A stretch of DNA of 64,000 bases. Origin: Dyella sp. OK004 (GTDB taxonomy: Bacteria; Pseudomonadota; Gammaproteobacteria; Xanthomonadales; Rhodanobacteraceae). Under the pieces are notes generated by a model. That model had not been told where the DNA came from. It worked only from the letters and a program-made list of their open reading frames with translations, and made no database searches. How positions within the stretch are numbered: position 1 is the first letter of the stretch; each line of letters starts with the position of its first letter. The stretch spans positions 1 to 64,000 of the forward strand of contig NZ_FOZI01000004.1 in NCBI RefSeq assembly GCF_900114495.1, read 5' to 3'. This document shows positions 1 to 13,266 of the stretch, piece after piece. A program made the translations under genes and the position numbers.

Positions 1-13
1 GGTCGCAAGTGAT

Positions 14-25
14 TGATCTTTGACA
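14..25 (+). promoter_or_regulatory. rrn leader boxA antitermination site
   Basis: The string TGATCTTTGACA matches 10 of 12 bases of the E. coli rrn boxA (TGCTCTTTAACA). It is followed about 15 bases later by a boxC-like GTGTGGGCGCC, as in E. coli leaders. BoxA recruits NusB/NusE for rRNA antitermination. The rrn promoter must therefore lie upstream of base 1. No gene lies between here and the 16S start. Confidence 0.7.
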
Positions 26-200
26 GTGTGCGCAGGTGACTTGTGTGGGCGCCTTGCGGTGGATGGTAACTCTGTCCATATATGCAAGCGTCTAACCTAA
101 GAGTCAATTCAAAAGCTTGACGTTTTATGGTTAGGACTAACGCTTCAGAAAGATAGATCAAGTTCCTGCCTTCGGGTGGGGATGCGGTCGAAAACTTAAG

Positions 201-1741
<1,541 letters not shown>

Positions 1742-1860
1742 CGAGAACGACAGAACCTCCCCGCAAGACGTCCACACAAGACACCTGCACTTTATTTCAC
1801 GCGAAGACCTTTCGCGAAGAGCAAAATCAGCCATTCATGGCTGGACTCTTCAACGAAGAG

Positions 1861-1894
1861 CCGCTTCGATGCTAGGCATCGATGGCGGTTTTTT
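1861..1894 (+). terminator. terminator-like hairpin inside the 16S-tRNA spacer
   Basis: CCGCTTCGATGC and GCATCGATGGCGG form a stem with one internal mismatch or bulge around a 3-base loop. Six T residues follow (1889-1894). It looks like an intrinsic terminator but sits between 16S and tRNA-Ile, where read-through is required. A smaller hairpin (CAGCCA/TGGCTG, 1828-1843) precedes it. It may be bypassed by the boxA antitermination complex, or act in RNA processing. Confidence 0.5.
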
Positions 1895-1917
1895 GTTTCG
1901 GAAGGCATTAGGTTCCC

Positions 1918-1994
<77 letters not shown>

Positions 1995-2005
1995 CCAAAT
2001 CACTT

Positions 2006-2081
2006 GGGGCCATAGCTCAGCTGGGAGAGCACCTGCTTTGCAAGCAGGGGGTCGTCAGTTCGATCCTGACTGGCTCCACCA
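2006..2081 (+). tRNA. tRNA-Ala (anticodon TGC)
   Basis: A 76-base cloverleaf with acceptor GGGGCCA pairing TGGCTCC, anticodon loop TTTGCAA (TGC), T-arm AGTTCGATCCT and encoded CCA. It lies 11 bases after tRNA-Ile, the standard Ile-Ala spacer pair. Confidence 0.97.
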
Positions 2082-2157
2082 TTTTGGTGATGACGTGAAA
2101 TGAAGGCAGCGCACACATAAAGAATTTTGAAACCAACCGGCACTGTGGCCGACTTGG

Positions 2158-2170
2158 TGTTCTTTGAAAA
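2158..2170 (+). promoter_or_regulatory. spacer boxA before 23S
   Basis: TGTTCTTTGAAAA is a second boxA-like site located between the tRNAs and 23S, the usual place for a reinforcing antitermination signal in the spacer. Confidence 0.65.
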
Positions 2171-2171
2171 T

Positions 2172-2282
2172 GTAAACGAGTGACAAGCGTCTTGGTTCGA
2201 AACCGAATCGAGATGTGTCGTTGAGGCAATTAAGCGAACGCGTTGTTTGGAGATGTAATCCCGAGGCGACTTGGGGTTATAT

Positions 2283-2290
<8 letters not shown>
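2172..2290 (+). other. 5' side of the 23S processing stalk
   Basis: Two 21-base strings here (2172-2192 and 2270-2290) are exact reverse complements of 5219-5239 and 5153-5173 on the far side of 23S. Paired, they bring the two ends of pre-23S together as the RNase III stalk. The sequence between the arms is only partly complementary. Confidence 0.85.
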
Positions 2291-5152
<2,862 letters not shown>

Positions 5153-5161
<9 letters not shown>

Positions 5162-5239
5162 TATAACCCCAAGACGCTTCGTTAAAACTTCAACGAACCA
5201 TCTCGAACACATTTCACCAGACGCTTGTCACTCGTTTAC
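5153..5239 (+). other. 3' side of the 23S processing stalk
   Basis: The strings at 5153-5173 and 5219-5239 are exact 21-base complements of 2270-2290 and 2172-2192 before 23S. They form the 3' strand of the pre-23S RNase III stalk. Confidence 0.85.
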
Positions 5240-5284
5240 CCCGTATGCCGGACTGGCGCTCATCAAGCGCTGTCCGCACCCTTT

Positions 5285-5399
5285 CCCTGGCGGCTATAGC
5301 GCTGTGGTCCCACCCGATCCCATCCCGAACTCGGAAGTGAAACGCAGCTGCGCCGATGGTAGTGTGGCTTGCCATGCAAGAGTAGGTCACCGCCAGGGG
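5285..5399 (+). rRNA. rrf: 5S ribosomal RNA
   Basis: About 115 bases. The terminal helix CCCTGGCGG (5285-5293) pairs with CCGCCAGGG (5390-5398). The internal CCCGATCCCATCCCGAACTC and GGTAGTGTGG are typical bacterial 5S segments. It is the last gene of the rrn operon. Confidence 0.95.
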
Positions 5400-5408
5400 C
5401 TTTATCCT

Positions 5409-5442
5409 AAAAACCCTCACCGTCTCCGGTGAGGGTTTTTTC
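5409..5442 (+). terminator. rrn operon intrinsic terminator
   Basis: ACCCTCACCG (5413-5422), loop TCTC and CGGTGAGGGT (5427-5436) form a perfect 10-bp stem followed by a run of T. It lies 10 bases after 5S. Confidence 0.92.
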
Positions 5443-5593
5443 TTGAGTGAAAACAGTCAGCTCCGCCGAATCTGCGCGACGAATTTTGAGGTTCCTACCG
5501 CAGAACGCCGTCCAGATCAGCTCGCAGGACCGCAAGCATCACCTATGATGCAATAGCCTGCGCTGCCAGACGCTGTGACCGAGGGAGTCCTGC

Positions 5594-6277
5594 GTGTTTG
5601 TTCATGTCGAAACCCGGCGTCGCCCACGTGTGCAGTGGGCGACCATGTTGCTTGTTGTGCTGTGCGTAGTGAGCTTTGTCGGGCTCGCACTGCTGCCGGC
5701 ACGGCAGCGGTTGTCGCTGCTGCTCGAATGGGGCACGGTGCCGGCGAATATCTTCGACGCGCACGAACCCATTCTTGCGCAATTGCATGATCCATCGCTG
5801 CTGAGATTGGTCACCGCACTGTTCATTCATGTCGCCTGGCTGCATGTCCTCGGCAACATGCTGTTCCTGGTGATCTTTGGCTTGCCTTCGGAACGCACTC
5901 TCGGCTCGACCCGCTTTCTCACGCTGTTTCTACTCGGCGGCATTGTGGCGAACCTTGTGGGTGCGCTCTCGCTGGCTGGCGTCCACTCTCCGATCATCGG
6001 ATGCAGTGGTGCCGTCTCTGCCGTTCTCGGTGCCTATATCGCCTTGTTTCCCCGCGAACGTCTGGGCTTGGTACTCCCCTTGGGTTTGTACCTTGAATTC
6101 GTACGCGTCCCGGCTTTCTTGCTGATCGGTATCTGGGTGCTTCTGCAGCTGCTCTTCAGCTATGCGGGACCCAGCTACGGCGCGGTCGTGTGGTGGACGC
6201 ATATCGCCGGCTTTCTGTTCGGCGTGATCTTCGCTCTGTTCTCGCGTGAGGCGATCGCACGTCGCCTGCGCGGATAA
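5594..6277 (+). CDS. rhomboid family intramembrane serine protease
   Basis: A 227-residue polytopic inner-membrane protein. The catalytic pair is visible: Ser138 in GCSG within a hydrophobic segment and His203 in the segment WWTHIAGFLFG. The helix with HVAWLHVLGNMLF (79-91, His84 and Asn88) matches the oxyanion-supporting helix of GlpG-type rhomboids. Such enzymes cut transmembrane helices of client proteins; the client cannot be told from sequence. The start is a GTG, chosen because GAGGGA lies 7 bases upstream. The stop is 3 bases before the DUF1820 gene, so the two are probably co-transcribed. Confidence 0.9.
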   Translation: MFVHVETRRRPRVQWATMLLVVLCVVSFVGLALLPARQRLSLLLEWGTVPANIFDAHEPILAQLHDPSLLRLVTALFIHVAWLHVLGNMLFLVIFGLPSERTLGSTRFLTLFLLGGIVANLVGALSLAGVHSPIIGCSGAVSAVLGAYIALFPRERLGLVLPLGLYLEFVRVPAFLLIGIWVLLQLLFSYAGPSYGAVVWWTHIAGFLFGVIFALFSREAIARRLRG

Positions 6278-6280
6278 AAT

Positions 6281-6610
6281 ATGGCCATGCGCACCAAGAA
6301 ACTCTATAAGGTCACCTTCCTGCATCTCGGCAAAAGTTACGAGTTGTACGCACGGCACGTTGCTTCGAGCAGCTTGTGGGGCTTTACCGAAGTCGGGGAG
6401 CTCGTGTTCGAACCGACAGGCGAAGGACTGCTGGTCGACCCGACTGAAGAAAAACTCCGCGAGGAATTCAAGGACACGCGCGTGCTGCATCTGCCGATGC
6501 AATCCGTTGTTCGCATAGAAGAAGTCGAACGCAAGGGCGCGCTAGTCATCCGCGATGCCAGCGACGGCCAAAAGGTCACGCCTTTCCCGATGCCGCCGCG
6601 AAGCCGCTGA
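6281..6610 (+). CDS. DUF1820 family protein
   Basis: A 109-residue soluble protein recognised as DUF1820: N-terminal KKLYKVTFLHLGKSYELYAR, a middle GFTEVGELVFE and a C-terminal basic tail. Its function is unknown. It starts 3 bases after the rhomboid stop and runs tail to tail with the glutamine amidotransferase gene, whose stop is 4 bases away. An in-frame second ATG lies two codons in, so the exact start is uncertain by two residues. Confidence 0.85.
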   Translation: MAMRTKKLYKVTFLHLGKSYELYARHVASSSLWGFTEVGELVFEPTGEGLLVDPTEEKLREEFKDTRVLHLPMQSVVRIEEVERKGALVIRDASDGQKVTPFPMPPRSR

Positions 6611-6613
6611 TCG

Positions 6614-7348
6614 TCAGCGCGCAGTAGCCAGCCCATGATGACGGGCGAACTGCCGCAGTAACCGTCGCGCCATCGGTGTGGGAGCCACCTGACGGAACGC
6701 GTGGTGCGGATCGAAACCTTCTTTGTGCATGTCCGCGCGTTTGCGATGGATGTAAGCGCGCATCACGTCGGCGTTGAATTCCGGGTGGAACTGCACGCTG
6801 ACAGCATGCTTGCCATATCGAAGCAGGTGATTGGGATCGCGTGCTGAACTTGCCAATACGGTCACGCCTTCGGGCACTTCCATTACGCTTTGCTCGTGCG
6901 TGGCGTGTGCTCGGAACTGGGTAGGTAGTACTCCCGCGAGTGGATCGCGCTCTGCCTGTTGCAGAACCTCGATCGACACCGTTCCGATCTCCCGTCCACC
7001 AGGCAGATAGTCCACTCGTCCGCCCAGCGCGTGAGCCATAAGCTGATGTCCGTAACAGACGCCGAACATTGGTAGTTCCACGTCCATGGCATCGCGAATC
7101 CAGCCAGCCGTGCGCTCGCTCCAATCGGCGCGCTCAGTGACCATGGCGGCGGACCCGGTGATCAACGCGCCGGCAACTTCGCCAGGTGGCGGTAGCGATT
7201 CACCAGCCTGGACGTCGATGATGCGGATTTTCTCCGGTGCAAGCTGCGCACCCAGACGGAACCAATGAGGGAAATCGCCATAACGTGCGCGGATGGGGTC
7301 GGGTGCGCGGCCGGTGCGGATGATCAGGACAGGCTTCATTCGAGTCAT
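6614..7348 (-). CDS. class I glutamine amidotransferase
   Basis: A 244-residue stand-alone GATase1 domain protein, GuaA/YfeJ-like. It has the nucleophile elbow FGVCYGHQ (Cys98), the oxyanion-region GALITGSAAMV, and the HPEF motif giving His188 and Glu190, a full catalytic triad. Such proteins hydrolyse glutamine or gamma-glutamyl compounds; the partner synthase or substrate is not evident here. The gene follows the GspE-type gene by 13 bases on the same strand and is probably co-transcribed with it. A second ATG three codons in is an alternative start. Confidence 0.85.
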   Translation of the reverse strand: MTRMKPVLIIRTGRAPDPIRARYGDFPHWFRLGAQLAPEKIRIIDVQAGESLPPPGEVAGALITGSAAMVTERADWSERTAGWIRDAMDVELPMFGVCYGHQLMAHALGGRVDYLPGGREIGTVSIEVLQQAERDPLAGVLPTQFRAHATHEQSVMEVPEGVTVLASSARDPNHLLRYGKHAVSVQFHPEFNADVMRAYIHRKRADMHKEGFDPHHAFRQVAPTPMARRLLRQFARHHGLATAR

Positions 7349-7361
7349 GCACTACATAATT

Positions 7362-9182
7362 TCAGGGTTGGTGATCTTCGGGCGACTCGATCGGCGGCAA
7401 CACGGTCAGTACCTCCTGCACGGTAGTCAGTCCTCGCGCTACCTGCGCGGCCGCTGAGATCCGCAAAGGACGCATGCCTTCCTTGAGTGCTGCGGTACCG
7501 AATCCACCGAGGTCGAGTTGAGCGGAAATAAGGCCGCGTAACCGAGCCGACAACTGCATCATTTCATAAATGCCGGTACGTCCCATGAAGCCGGTGTTGC
7601 GACATTCCAGGCAACCGACCGGCTTGAACACCGTCTCCGGCACCGGCAATGACCAGCCATGGGTGAGCGCAGTCCATTCGTGCGGATCTTGCGTGGCAGC
7701 CTGCTTGCAGTGCGCGCATAGCGTTCGCACGAGGCGCTGCGCCACCACGCCAGTCAGCGTGGATTGGATCAGATAGTGCGGCACACCGAGATCAAGCAGA
7801 CGGGTTACCGCGCTGGGCGCGTCGTTGGTATGCAGCGTGGATAGCACCAGATGGCCGGTCAGCGACGCTTGCACCGCCATCTGCGCCGTTTCCAGATCGC
7901 GTATCTCACCGACCATGATGATGTCGGGATCCTGGCGTAGCAGCGTACGCACGCCGGCGGCAAAGTCGAGATCAATCGACTGCTGCACCTGCATCTGGTT
8001 GAACTCCGGCGAGACCATTTCGATCGGGTCTTCCACCGTGCATACATTGAGCTCCGGCGTGGCCAGATGCTTGAGTGTCGAATACAACGTGGTGGTTTTA
8101 CCCGAGCCGGTGGGGCCGGTGACCAGCACAATGCCATGGGGGCGCTCCACCATGCTGCGCCACGCGACGTCCTCATCCGGCGAGAAGCCGAGCTGCGAGA
8201 AGTCCTTGGCTACGATGTCCGGGTCGAAGATACGCATCACTACCTTCTCGCCAAACGCGGTCGGCATGGTCGAGATGCGCAACTCCACCTCGCGGCGGGC
8301 GGCAGAGCGTGTCTTGATGCGGCCATCCTGAGGTCGGCGCTTTTCCGCCACGTCCATGCGCGAAAGAATCTTGATGCGGGCCGTCACGGCGGTCATCACC
8401 GGTGGCGGTAACTCAAATACTTTATGCATCACGCCATCGATGCGAAAACGCATCTGGCCTGCTTCACGACGCGGCTCCAGGTGAATATCCGAAGCTCGCT
8501 GCTCGAAGGCGTACTGCAGTAGCCAGTCCACGATATGCACGACATGACGATCATCCGCGCCGACCTCGCCACTCTTGCCCAGCTCTACCAACTGCTCGAA
8601 GTTGAGAATGGCTGAGGAGTCGTAACCGGTCGTCTTGGCATCCTGCGCCAGCTGGATCGAGCGCTGGACCCCGTAGAACTCCAGCAAATAGCGATTGATA
8701 TCCAGCGGATTCGCCACGACCCGGCGCACGTCCCGGCGCAGCATATGCGCGAGGTCGGTGGCCCAACCCGCGTCGAACGGCTCGCAGGTGGCAAAAGTCA
8801 CCTCGCCCGGCGCCGCCGCCACGGGCAGGATGCGATGGCGCTGCGCATAGGCATGGCTAACTACCTGCGTCACCGCGGCGGCGTTGATCTTCATCGGATC
8901 GATTTTCAGGTAGGGCAGACTGGCTTGAGCCGCCAGCCATTCGGTCAGCGCTTCCAGGCTCAGCGGGCGTGCTGGTTCGCGCTGGTTGGGCAGCTTGGCG
9001 TTTGCGATCAGCACCAGCGGATGCAACTCCACCGTGGCACGTCCACTGCGCGAACCCATGCGCACGTGCTTGGCGTCGTCGGCAAGCAGGAATCCGTCCA
9101 CGACCAGGGCGGCCAGCATGTCTTCCAGCGTGAGCCGGCCGCGCCGGCCCAGCAGGGAAGCGATTTGCGGAGAAGCTGCCAT
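7362..9182 (-). CDS. GspE/PulE/PilB-type secretion or pilus ATPase
   Basis: A 606-residue hexameric motor ATPase. An N-terminal MshEN/GspE-N-like region (about 1-170) precedes the core: Walker [12 protein letters not shown] (356-366), Asp box near EDP (384-386), Walker B with IIMVGEIRD (421-429), and a tetracysteine zinc motif, Cys489/Cys492 and Cys524/Cys527. These motifs fit ATPases that drive type II secretion or type IV pilus assembly. No pilin, GspF/PilC or secretin gene lies next to it, so its machine is not known from this window. It is divergent from glyQ, with the starts 93 bases apart. Confidence 0.88.
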   Translation of the reverse strand: MAASPQIASLLGRRGRLTLEDMLAALVVDGFLLADDAKHVRMGSRSGRATVELHPLVLIANAKLPNQREPARPLSLEALTEWLAAQASLPYLKIDPMKINAAAVTQVVSHAYAQRHRILPVAAAPGEVTFATCEPFDAGWATDLAHMLRRDVRRVVANPLDINRYLLEFYGVQRSIQLAQDAKTTGYDSSAILNFEQLVELGKSGEVGADDRHVVHIVDWLLQYAFEQRASDIHLEPRREAGQMRFRIDGVMHKVFELPPPVMTAVTARIKILSRMDVAEKRRPQDGRIKTRSAARREVELRISTMPTAFGEKVVMRIFDPDIVAKDFSQLGFSPDEDVAWRSMVERPHGIVLVTGPTGSGKTTTLYSTLKHLATPELNVCTVEDPIEMVSPEFNQMQVQQSIDLDFAAGVRTLLRQDPDIIMVGEIRDLETAQMAVQASLTGHLVLSTLHTNDAPSAVTRLLDLGVPHYLIQSTLTGVVAQRLVRTLCAHCKQAATQDPHEWTALTHGWSLPVPETVFKPVGCLECRNTGFMGRTGIYEMMQLSARLRGLISAQLDLGGFGTAALKEGMRPLRISAAAQVARGLTTVQEVLTVLPPIESPEDHQP

Positions 9183-9275
9183 GCGTCCGATTCCCCTTGG
9201 TTTTCGGCCTTCGGTAAGGCCAGAAGCATAGTGCGCCGCTATACTAACGCGCTTTATTCCAGGTCACGGAAAGCC

Positions 9276-10187
9276 ATGTCCGCTCGCACCTTCCAGGATG
9301 TGATCCAGACCCTCAACCGCTACTGGGCGGCACAGGGTTGTGTGTTGCTGCAGCCGCTCGATACCGAAGTCGGCGCCGGCACCTTCCACCCTGCCACCTT
9401 CCTGCGTTCACTGGGTCCGGAGCCCTGGGCCGCTGCCTATGTGCAGCCCTCGCGCCGTCCCACCGACGGCCGCTACGGTGAGAATCCCAACCGCTTGCAG
9501 CATTACTACCAGTATCAGGTGGTGATGAAGCCCAATCCGGAAAACATCCTGGAGCTGTACATCGGTTCCCTCAAGGAGCTGGGCCTGGATCCGCTGGTGC
9601 ATGACCTGCGTTTCGTCGAGGACAACTGGGAATCACCCACCCTTGGCGCCTGGGGTCTGGGCTGGGAAGTCTGGCTGAATGGCATGGAAGTCACTCAGTT
9701 CACCTATTTCCAGCAGGCTGGTGGCCTGGAGTGCAGGCCGGTGACCGGTGAGATCACCTACGGTCTCGAGCGCCTCGCCATGTATCTGCAGAACGTGGAC
9801 AACGTCTACGACCTGGTATGGACTCAGGGTCCGTACGGTACCGTCACCTACGGCGATGTGTTCCACCAGAACGAAGTGGAGCAAAGCACCTACAACTTCG
9901 AGCACGCCAACGTGCCTGAGTTGCTGCGCTGGTTCGACGTGTGCGAGGGCGAAGCCAACAAGCTGATCGCCGCCGGCCTGCCGCTACCTGCGTACGAGCA
10001 GGTGATGAAGGCCAGCCACACGTTCAACCTGCTTGATGCACGCCGTGCTATCAGCGTCACCGAACGCCAGCGCTACATCCTGCGCGTGCGCACGTTGGCC
10101 CGCAGCGTGGCCGAAACCTACGTGGCTCAACGCGAGAAACTTGGCTTTCCGGGCCTGAAGCATCAAAAGAAGGAGCAGGTCGCATGA
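9276..10187 (+). CDS. glyQ: glycyl-tRNA synthetase alpha subunit
   Basis: A 303-residue catalytic subunit of the bacterial alpha2beta2 glycyl-tRNA synthetase, charging tRNA-Gly in the cytoplasm. The family hallmarks are clear: an N-terminal [18 protein letters not shown], then [19 protein letters not shown] and [17 protein letters not shown]. The start is the ATG of MSARTF, with GGAAAG just upstream. The open frame continues 177 codons further upstream, but that part only overlaps the divergent ATPase gene. A TATACT at 9240-9245 is a possible -10 box. The stop overlaps the glyS start by 4 bases. Confidence 0.97.
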   Translation: MSARTFQDVIQTLNRYWAAQGCVLLQPLDTEVGAGTFHPATFLRSLGPEPWAAAYVQPSRRPTDGRYGENPNRLQHYYQYQVVMKPNPENILELYIGSLKELGLDPLVHDLRFVEDNWESPTLGAWGLGWEVWLNGMEVTQFTYFQQAGGLECRPVTGEITYGLERLAMYLQNVDNVYDLVWTQGPYGTVTYGDVFHQNEVEQSTYNFEHANVPELLRWFDVCEGEANKLIAAGLPLPAYEQVMKASHTFNLLDARRAISVTERQRYILRVRTLARSVAETYVAQREKLGFPGLKHQKKEQVA

Positions 10188-12331
10188 GCGCCGCCAAGTC
10201 GTTGCTGATCGAACTGGGCACCGAGGAACTGCCGCCCAAGGCACTGGACGAACTGGCCGCCGCATTCCAGCGCGGCATATGCGACGGGCTTGCCAAGCGC
10301 GGTGTGGAAGCTTCGCTTGACCTGGCCAAAGCTTATGCCTCGCCGCGCCGTTTGGCCGTCCATATCCCTGATGTCGCGGTCAATCAGCCGGAACAGACCA
10401 TCGAGCGCCGCGGCCCCGCGATCAATGCCGCTCTGGATGCCGAAGGCCAGCCGAGCAAGGCCCTGCAGGGCTTTGCGCAGTCCTGCGGGGTCAGTGTCGA
10501 GCAATTGGAAAAGCTGGAAACCGACAAGGGCTCCTGGTTCGTTTTCCGTGCCGTGAAGCCCGGCCAGCCGGTGGCGAGTCTGCTGCCGGACATCGTCGAC
10601 GAAGCGCTCAAGGGCCTGCCGATCCCCAAGCCGATGCGCTGGGCCGATCACGATTACAGCTTCGTGCGTCCCGTGCACTGGCTGGTAATCCTGCACGGTG
10701 CCGACATCGTGGATGGCGAAGTGCTGGGCCTGAAGAGCGGCCGCAAGTCGCGTGGCCATCGCTTCATGCATGCACAGCCGGTGCACGTGGCCGATGCGGA
10801 TAGCTGGCTGGACGCGATGCGCGCCGCCAAGGTGCTGGCTGATCCAGTCGAGCGCCGTCAGCGCATTCGCGACGAGGTCGCCAAGGCTGCCAAGCAGACG
10901 GGCGGTCAGCCGCAGCTGGACGATGCCCTGCTCAACGAGATCGCCAACCTCACTGAATGGCCGGCGGCGATCGCCTGCACCTTCGAGCGCGAGTTCCTCG
11001 CTGTACCGCCCGAAGCTCTGGTCACCACCATGGAGACCAACCAGAAGTTCGTGCCGGTATTCGACGCCAGCGGCAAGCTCACCGAGCATTTCATCGGTAT
11101 CGCCAACATCGACAGCAAAGACCCGGGCGAGATCCGCAAAGGCTATGAGCGTGTGATCCGTCCGCGTTTCGCTGACGCCAAGTTCTTCTGGGACGAAGAC
11201 CTGAAGACGCCCTTAGCTGGCTACCAGGATCAGCTGAAGAACGTCACCTATCAGCAGTCCCTCGGCAGCCTTTGGGACAAGAGCGTGCGTGTGGCCGAGC
11301 TGGCCCGCATCATCGCCAACCGCGTCGGCGTGGATGCTGGCGAAGCCACCCGTGCCGCCGCGCTCAGCAAGTGCGACCTGCTGACGCGCATGGTTGGCGA
11401 GTTCCCTGAGTTGCAAGGCGTGATGGGCCGTTATTACGCCAGCCGCCATGGTGAAACGGCTGAAGTCGCCGCAGCGCTGGATAGCTACTATCAGCCGCGT
11501 TTTGCTGGCGACGCCATCGCCGCCGGCAAGGTCGGGCAGGTGCTGGCTGTCGCCGAACGCTTCGATACCCTGGCCGGCATTTTTGCCGTAGGTCTCAAGC
11601 CCAGCGGCAACAAGGATCCGTTTGCGTTGCGCCGCGCGGCTCTGGGTCTCGCCCGCACCCTGGTAGAAGGTCAGATTGAGCTCGACCTCAAGGGCAGCTT
11701 CGTTGAGGCGCTGGAGCTCATTCCAGAAGCTGCGCTGGCGGCCGGCCTCAAGCCGGGCAAGGATGGCAAGGCTCCGGCATTGGACGCCGGCAAGCGGCGC
11801 GGCGTGCTGGTCGATGAGCTGTACGACTTCGTGATCGATCGCCTGCGCGGCTACTACGCCGAGCAGGGTTTCACCAGCGAACAGTTTGAAGCCGTACTGG
11901 CCGTGGCGCCGGCTTCATTGGTCGATTTCGACCGGCGCCTGCGTGCCGTTGCGGAGTTTGGCCGTCGCCCCGAGGCATTGAGCCTGGCTGCCGCCAACAA
12001 GCGCGTGGCCAATATCCTGCGTAAGCAGGCGGAAGAAGCGAACGCATCCATCGTGGGCACCGTAGTCGATCCCGCCCATTTTGAAGCTGACGCGGAGCGC
12101 CATCTGGCTATGGCACTTGATGCCGCAAAGGCCGATACCGCGGCCCCTCTGCAATCGGGCGACTACACCGCCGTACTGGCGCGTCTTGCTCAGCTACAGG
12201 CGCCGGTCGACGCTTTCTTCGACAGCGTGCTGGTGAATGCAGAAGATCCGGCTGTCCGAGCCAATCGCCTGGCCTTGCTCGGCCAGCTGAAGGCACAGTT
12301 CACGGCCATCGCGGATATCGCCCGACTTTGA
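10184..12331 (+). CDS. glyS: glycyl-tRNA synthetase beta subunit
   Basis: A 715-residue beta subunit, close to the usual 690-710. It opens with [19 protein letters not shown] and contains [10 protein letters not shown] and [12 protein letters not shown], all typical of GlyS, with the anticodon-binding region at the C-terminus. It completes the synthetase with GlyQ. The ATGA overlap with glyQ suggests translational coupling. A 19-bp perfect hairpin follows 14 bases after the stop. Confidence 0.97.
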   Translation: MSAAKSLLIELGTEELPPKALDELAAAFQRGICDGLAKRGVEASLDLAKAYASPRRLAVHIPDVAVNQPEQTIERRGPAINAALDAEGQPSKALQGFAQSCGVSVEQLEKLETDKGSWFVFRAVKPGQPVASLLPDIVDEALKGLPIPKPMRWADHDYSFVRPVHWLVILHGADIVDGEVLGLKSGRKSRGHRFMHAQPVHVADADSWLDAMRAAKVLADPVERRQRIRDEVAKAAKQTGGQPQLDDALLNEIANLTEWPAAIACTFEREFLAVPPEALVTTMETNQKFVPVFDASGKLTEHFIGIANIDSKDPGEIRKGYERVIRPRFADAKFFWDEDLKTPLAGYQDQLKNVTYQQSLGSLWDKSVRVAELARIIANRVGVDAGEATRAAALSKCDLLTRMVGEFPELQGVMGRYYASRHGETAEVAAALDSYYQPRFAGDAIAAGKVGQVLAVAERFDTLAGIFAVGLKPSGNKDPFALRRAALGLARTLVEGQIELDLKGSFVEALELIPEAALAAGLKPGKDGKAPALDAGKRRGVLVDELYDFVIDRLRGYYAEQGFTSEQFEAVLAVAPASLVDFDRRLRAVAEFGRRPEALSLAAANKRVANILRKQAEEANASIVGTVVDPAHFEADAERHLAMALDAAKADTAAPLQSGDYTAVLARLAQLQAPVDAFFDSVLVNAEDPAVRANRLALLGQLKAQFTAIADIARL

Positions 12332-12345
12332 TTCAAGTCGAACGT

Positions 12346-12387
12346 GCAAACAAAAACGGCAGCCAGATGGCTGCCGTTTTTGTTTGC
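12346..12387. terminator. bidirectional intrinsic terminator after glyS
   Basis: A perfect 19-bp stem (12346-12364 with 12369-12387) around loop AGAT, with A-rich and T-rich flanks on both sides. It serves glyS on the plus strand and the convergent regulator gene on the minus strand. Confidence 0.93.
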
Positions 12388-12402
12388 CTTAGGTCGGAGC
12401 GC

Positions 12403-12969
12403 TCAGGCGGTGTGACGGTCGCGCTTGAGGCGATCGCCCAGACGGTGATTGAAAGCCACCATCTCCGCGGCGTCGACGTCATTGCCGCCGGGGCCAAGAA
12501 TTTCATAGAGATCGGCAAGCAGATCCGCATTGTCGGCCAGCGATAGATGGCTATCGGCCAGATCCAGCTCCGATTGCAGGATGCGCAACGCGGTATTTAA
12601 CCGCATCGGATCCATCGCCACGCCACTGGCATGCAGCGTATCCGCCGCCGTGCGCAGCTTTGTTCGCTGACGCTGTGAAAGTGAAGTTTCGGTGGTGCTC
12701 AGTTCTTCCCCGCTGGTAATGGCCTCGGTCTGAATGGTGCCTTCGCCAGCCACCAGCCACACCAGAGAAATGCCCAGGGTTTTCGCAAGCGTAACGCAGC
12801 GAGCGCGGGACGGATCGGTGTTGCCATCGCGCCAGCTGCGCACTACTCCTTCGGAAAAACCGCACATTCGAGCGATCTCCGTAACGCTGCCAACGCGCTG
12901 GATCAGCACCTTAATGCGATCCGCGAAAGTTCCCGCACTCTGAGGTGTCGTATTTAGTTGCGTAGCCAT
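12403..12969 (-). CDS. XRE/Cro-CI-like helix-turn-helix regulator
   Basis: A 188-residue protein with an N-terminal helix-turn-helix of the lambda-repressor type (about residues 16-72). The turn region reads SVTEIARMCGFSEGVVRSWRDGNTDPSRARC in two parts, followed by LAKTLGISLVWLVAGEG, typical of phage-repressor-like regulators. The C-terminal 100 residues are helical and have no peptidase Ser/Lys dyad that I can see. The start ATG has TAGGAGC 7 bases upstream. The target is unknown. It diverges from the Oar-type TonB receptor gene at 13267, which is a possible target. Confidence 0.75.
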   Translation of the reverse strand: MATQLNTTPQSAGTFADRIKVLIQRVGSVTEIARMCGFSEGVVRSWRDGNTDPSRARCVTLAKTLGISLVWLVAGEGTIQTEAITSGEELSTTETSLSQRQRTKLRTAADTLHASGVAMDPMRLNTALRILQSELDLADSHLSLADNADLLADLYEILGPGGNDVDAAEMVAFNHRLGDRLKRDRHTA

Positions 12970-13266
12970 GGGGCGCTCCTAGGCAATCTGGCGGTTGACT
13001 TTTACTCAATTTGCTTTCGAGACGCTTACGTAGACGCCACTGAAGAACGTTACAAAAGTGTTGACCATCATGTGATCTTCATCTAGTTTCGTAATTTCTT
13101 TCGGAGTAATCCGCAAGAAAACCGGTCTCTGAGCGGGGAAACGCACGAGGCTCCATTTGGAGTACTTGCGCGAGCGCAGGGATGGGCAGTTGCAGGCTTT
13201 TTTGCCTTGCGACGTAACTAGACCCGGTTTTAGCCCGGGTATATCTCTTAAGGGGAGAACAATCGA

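Noticed and set aside
20-25. TTGACA as an rrn -35 box
   Set aside because: It is part of the boxA region; no -10 box follows at 16-18 bases and the following DNA matches the rrn leader.
8745-9275. 177-codon extension of glyQ
   Set aside because: It overlaps the divergent ATPase gene, and GlyQ homologues begin at MSARTF-like sequence.
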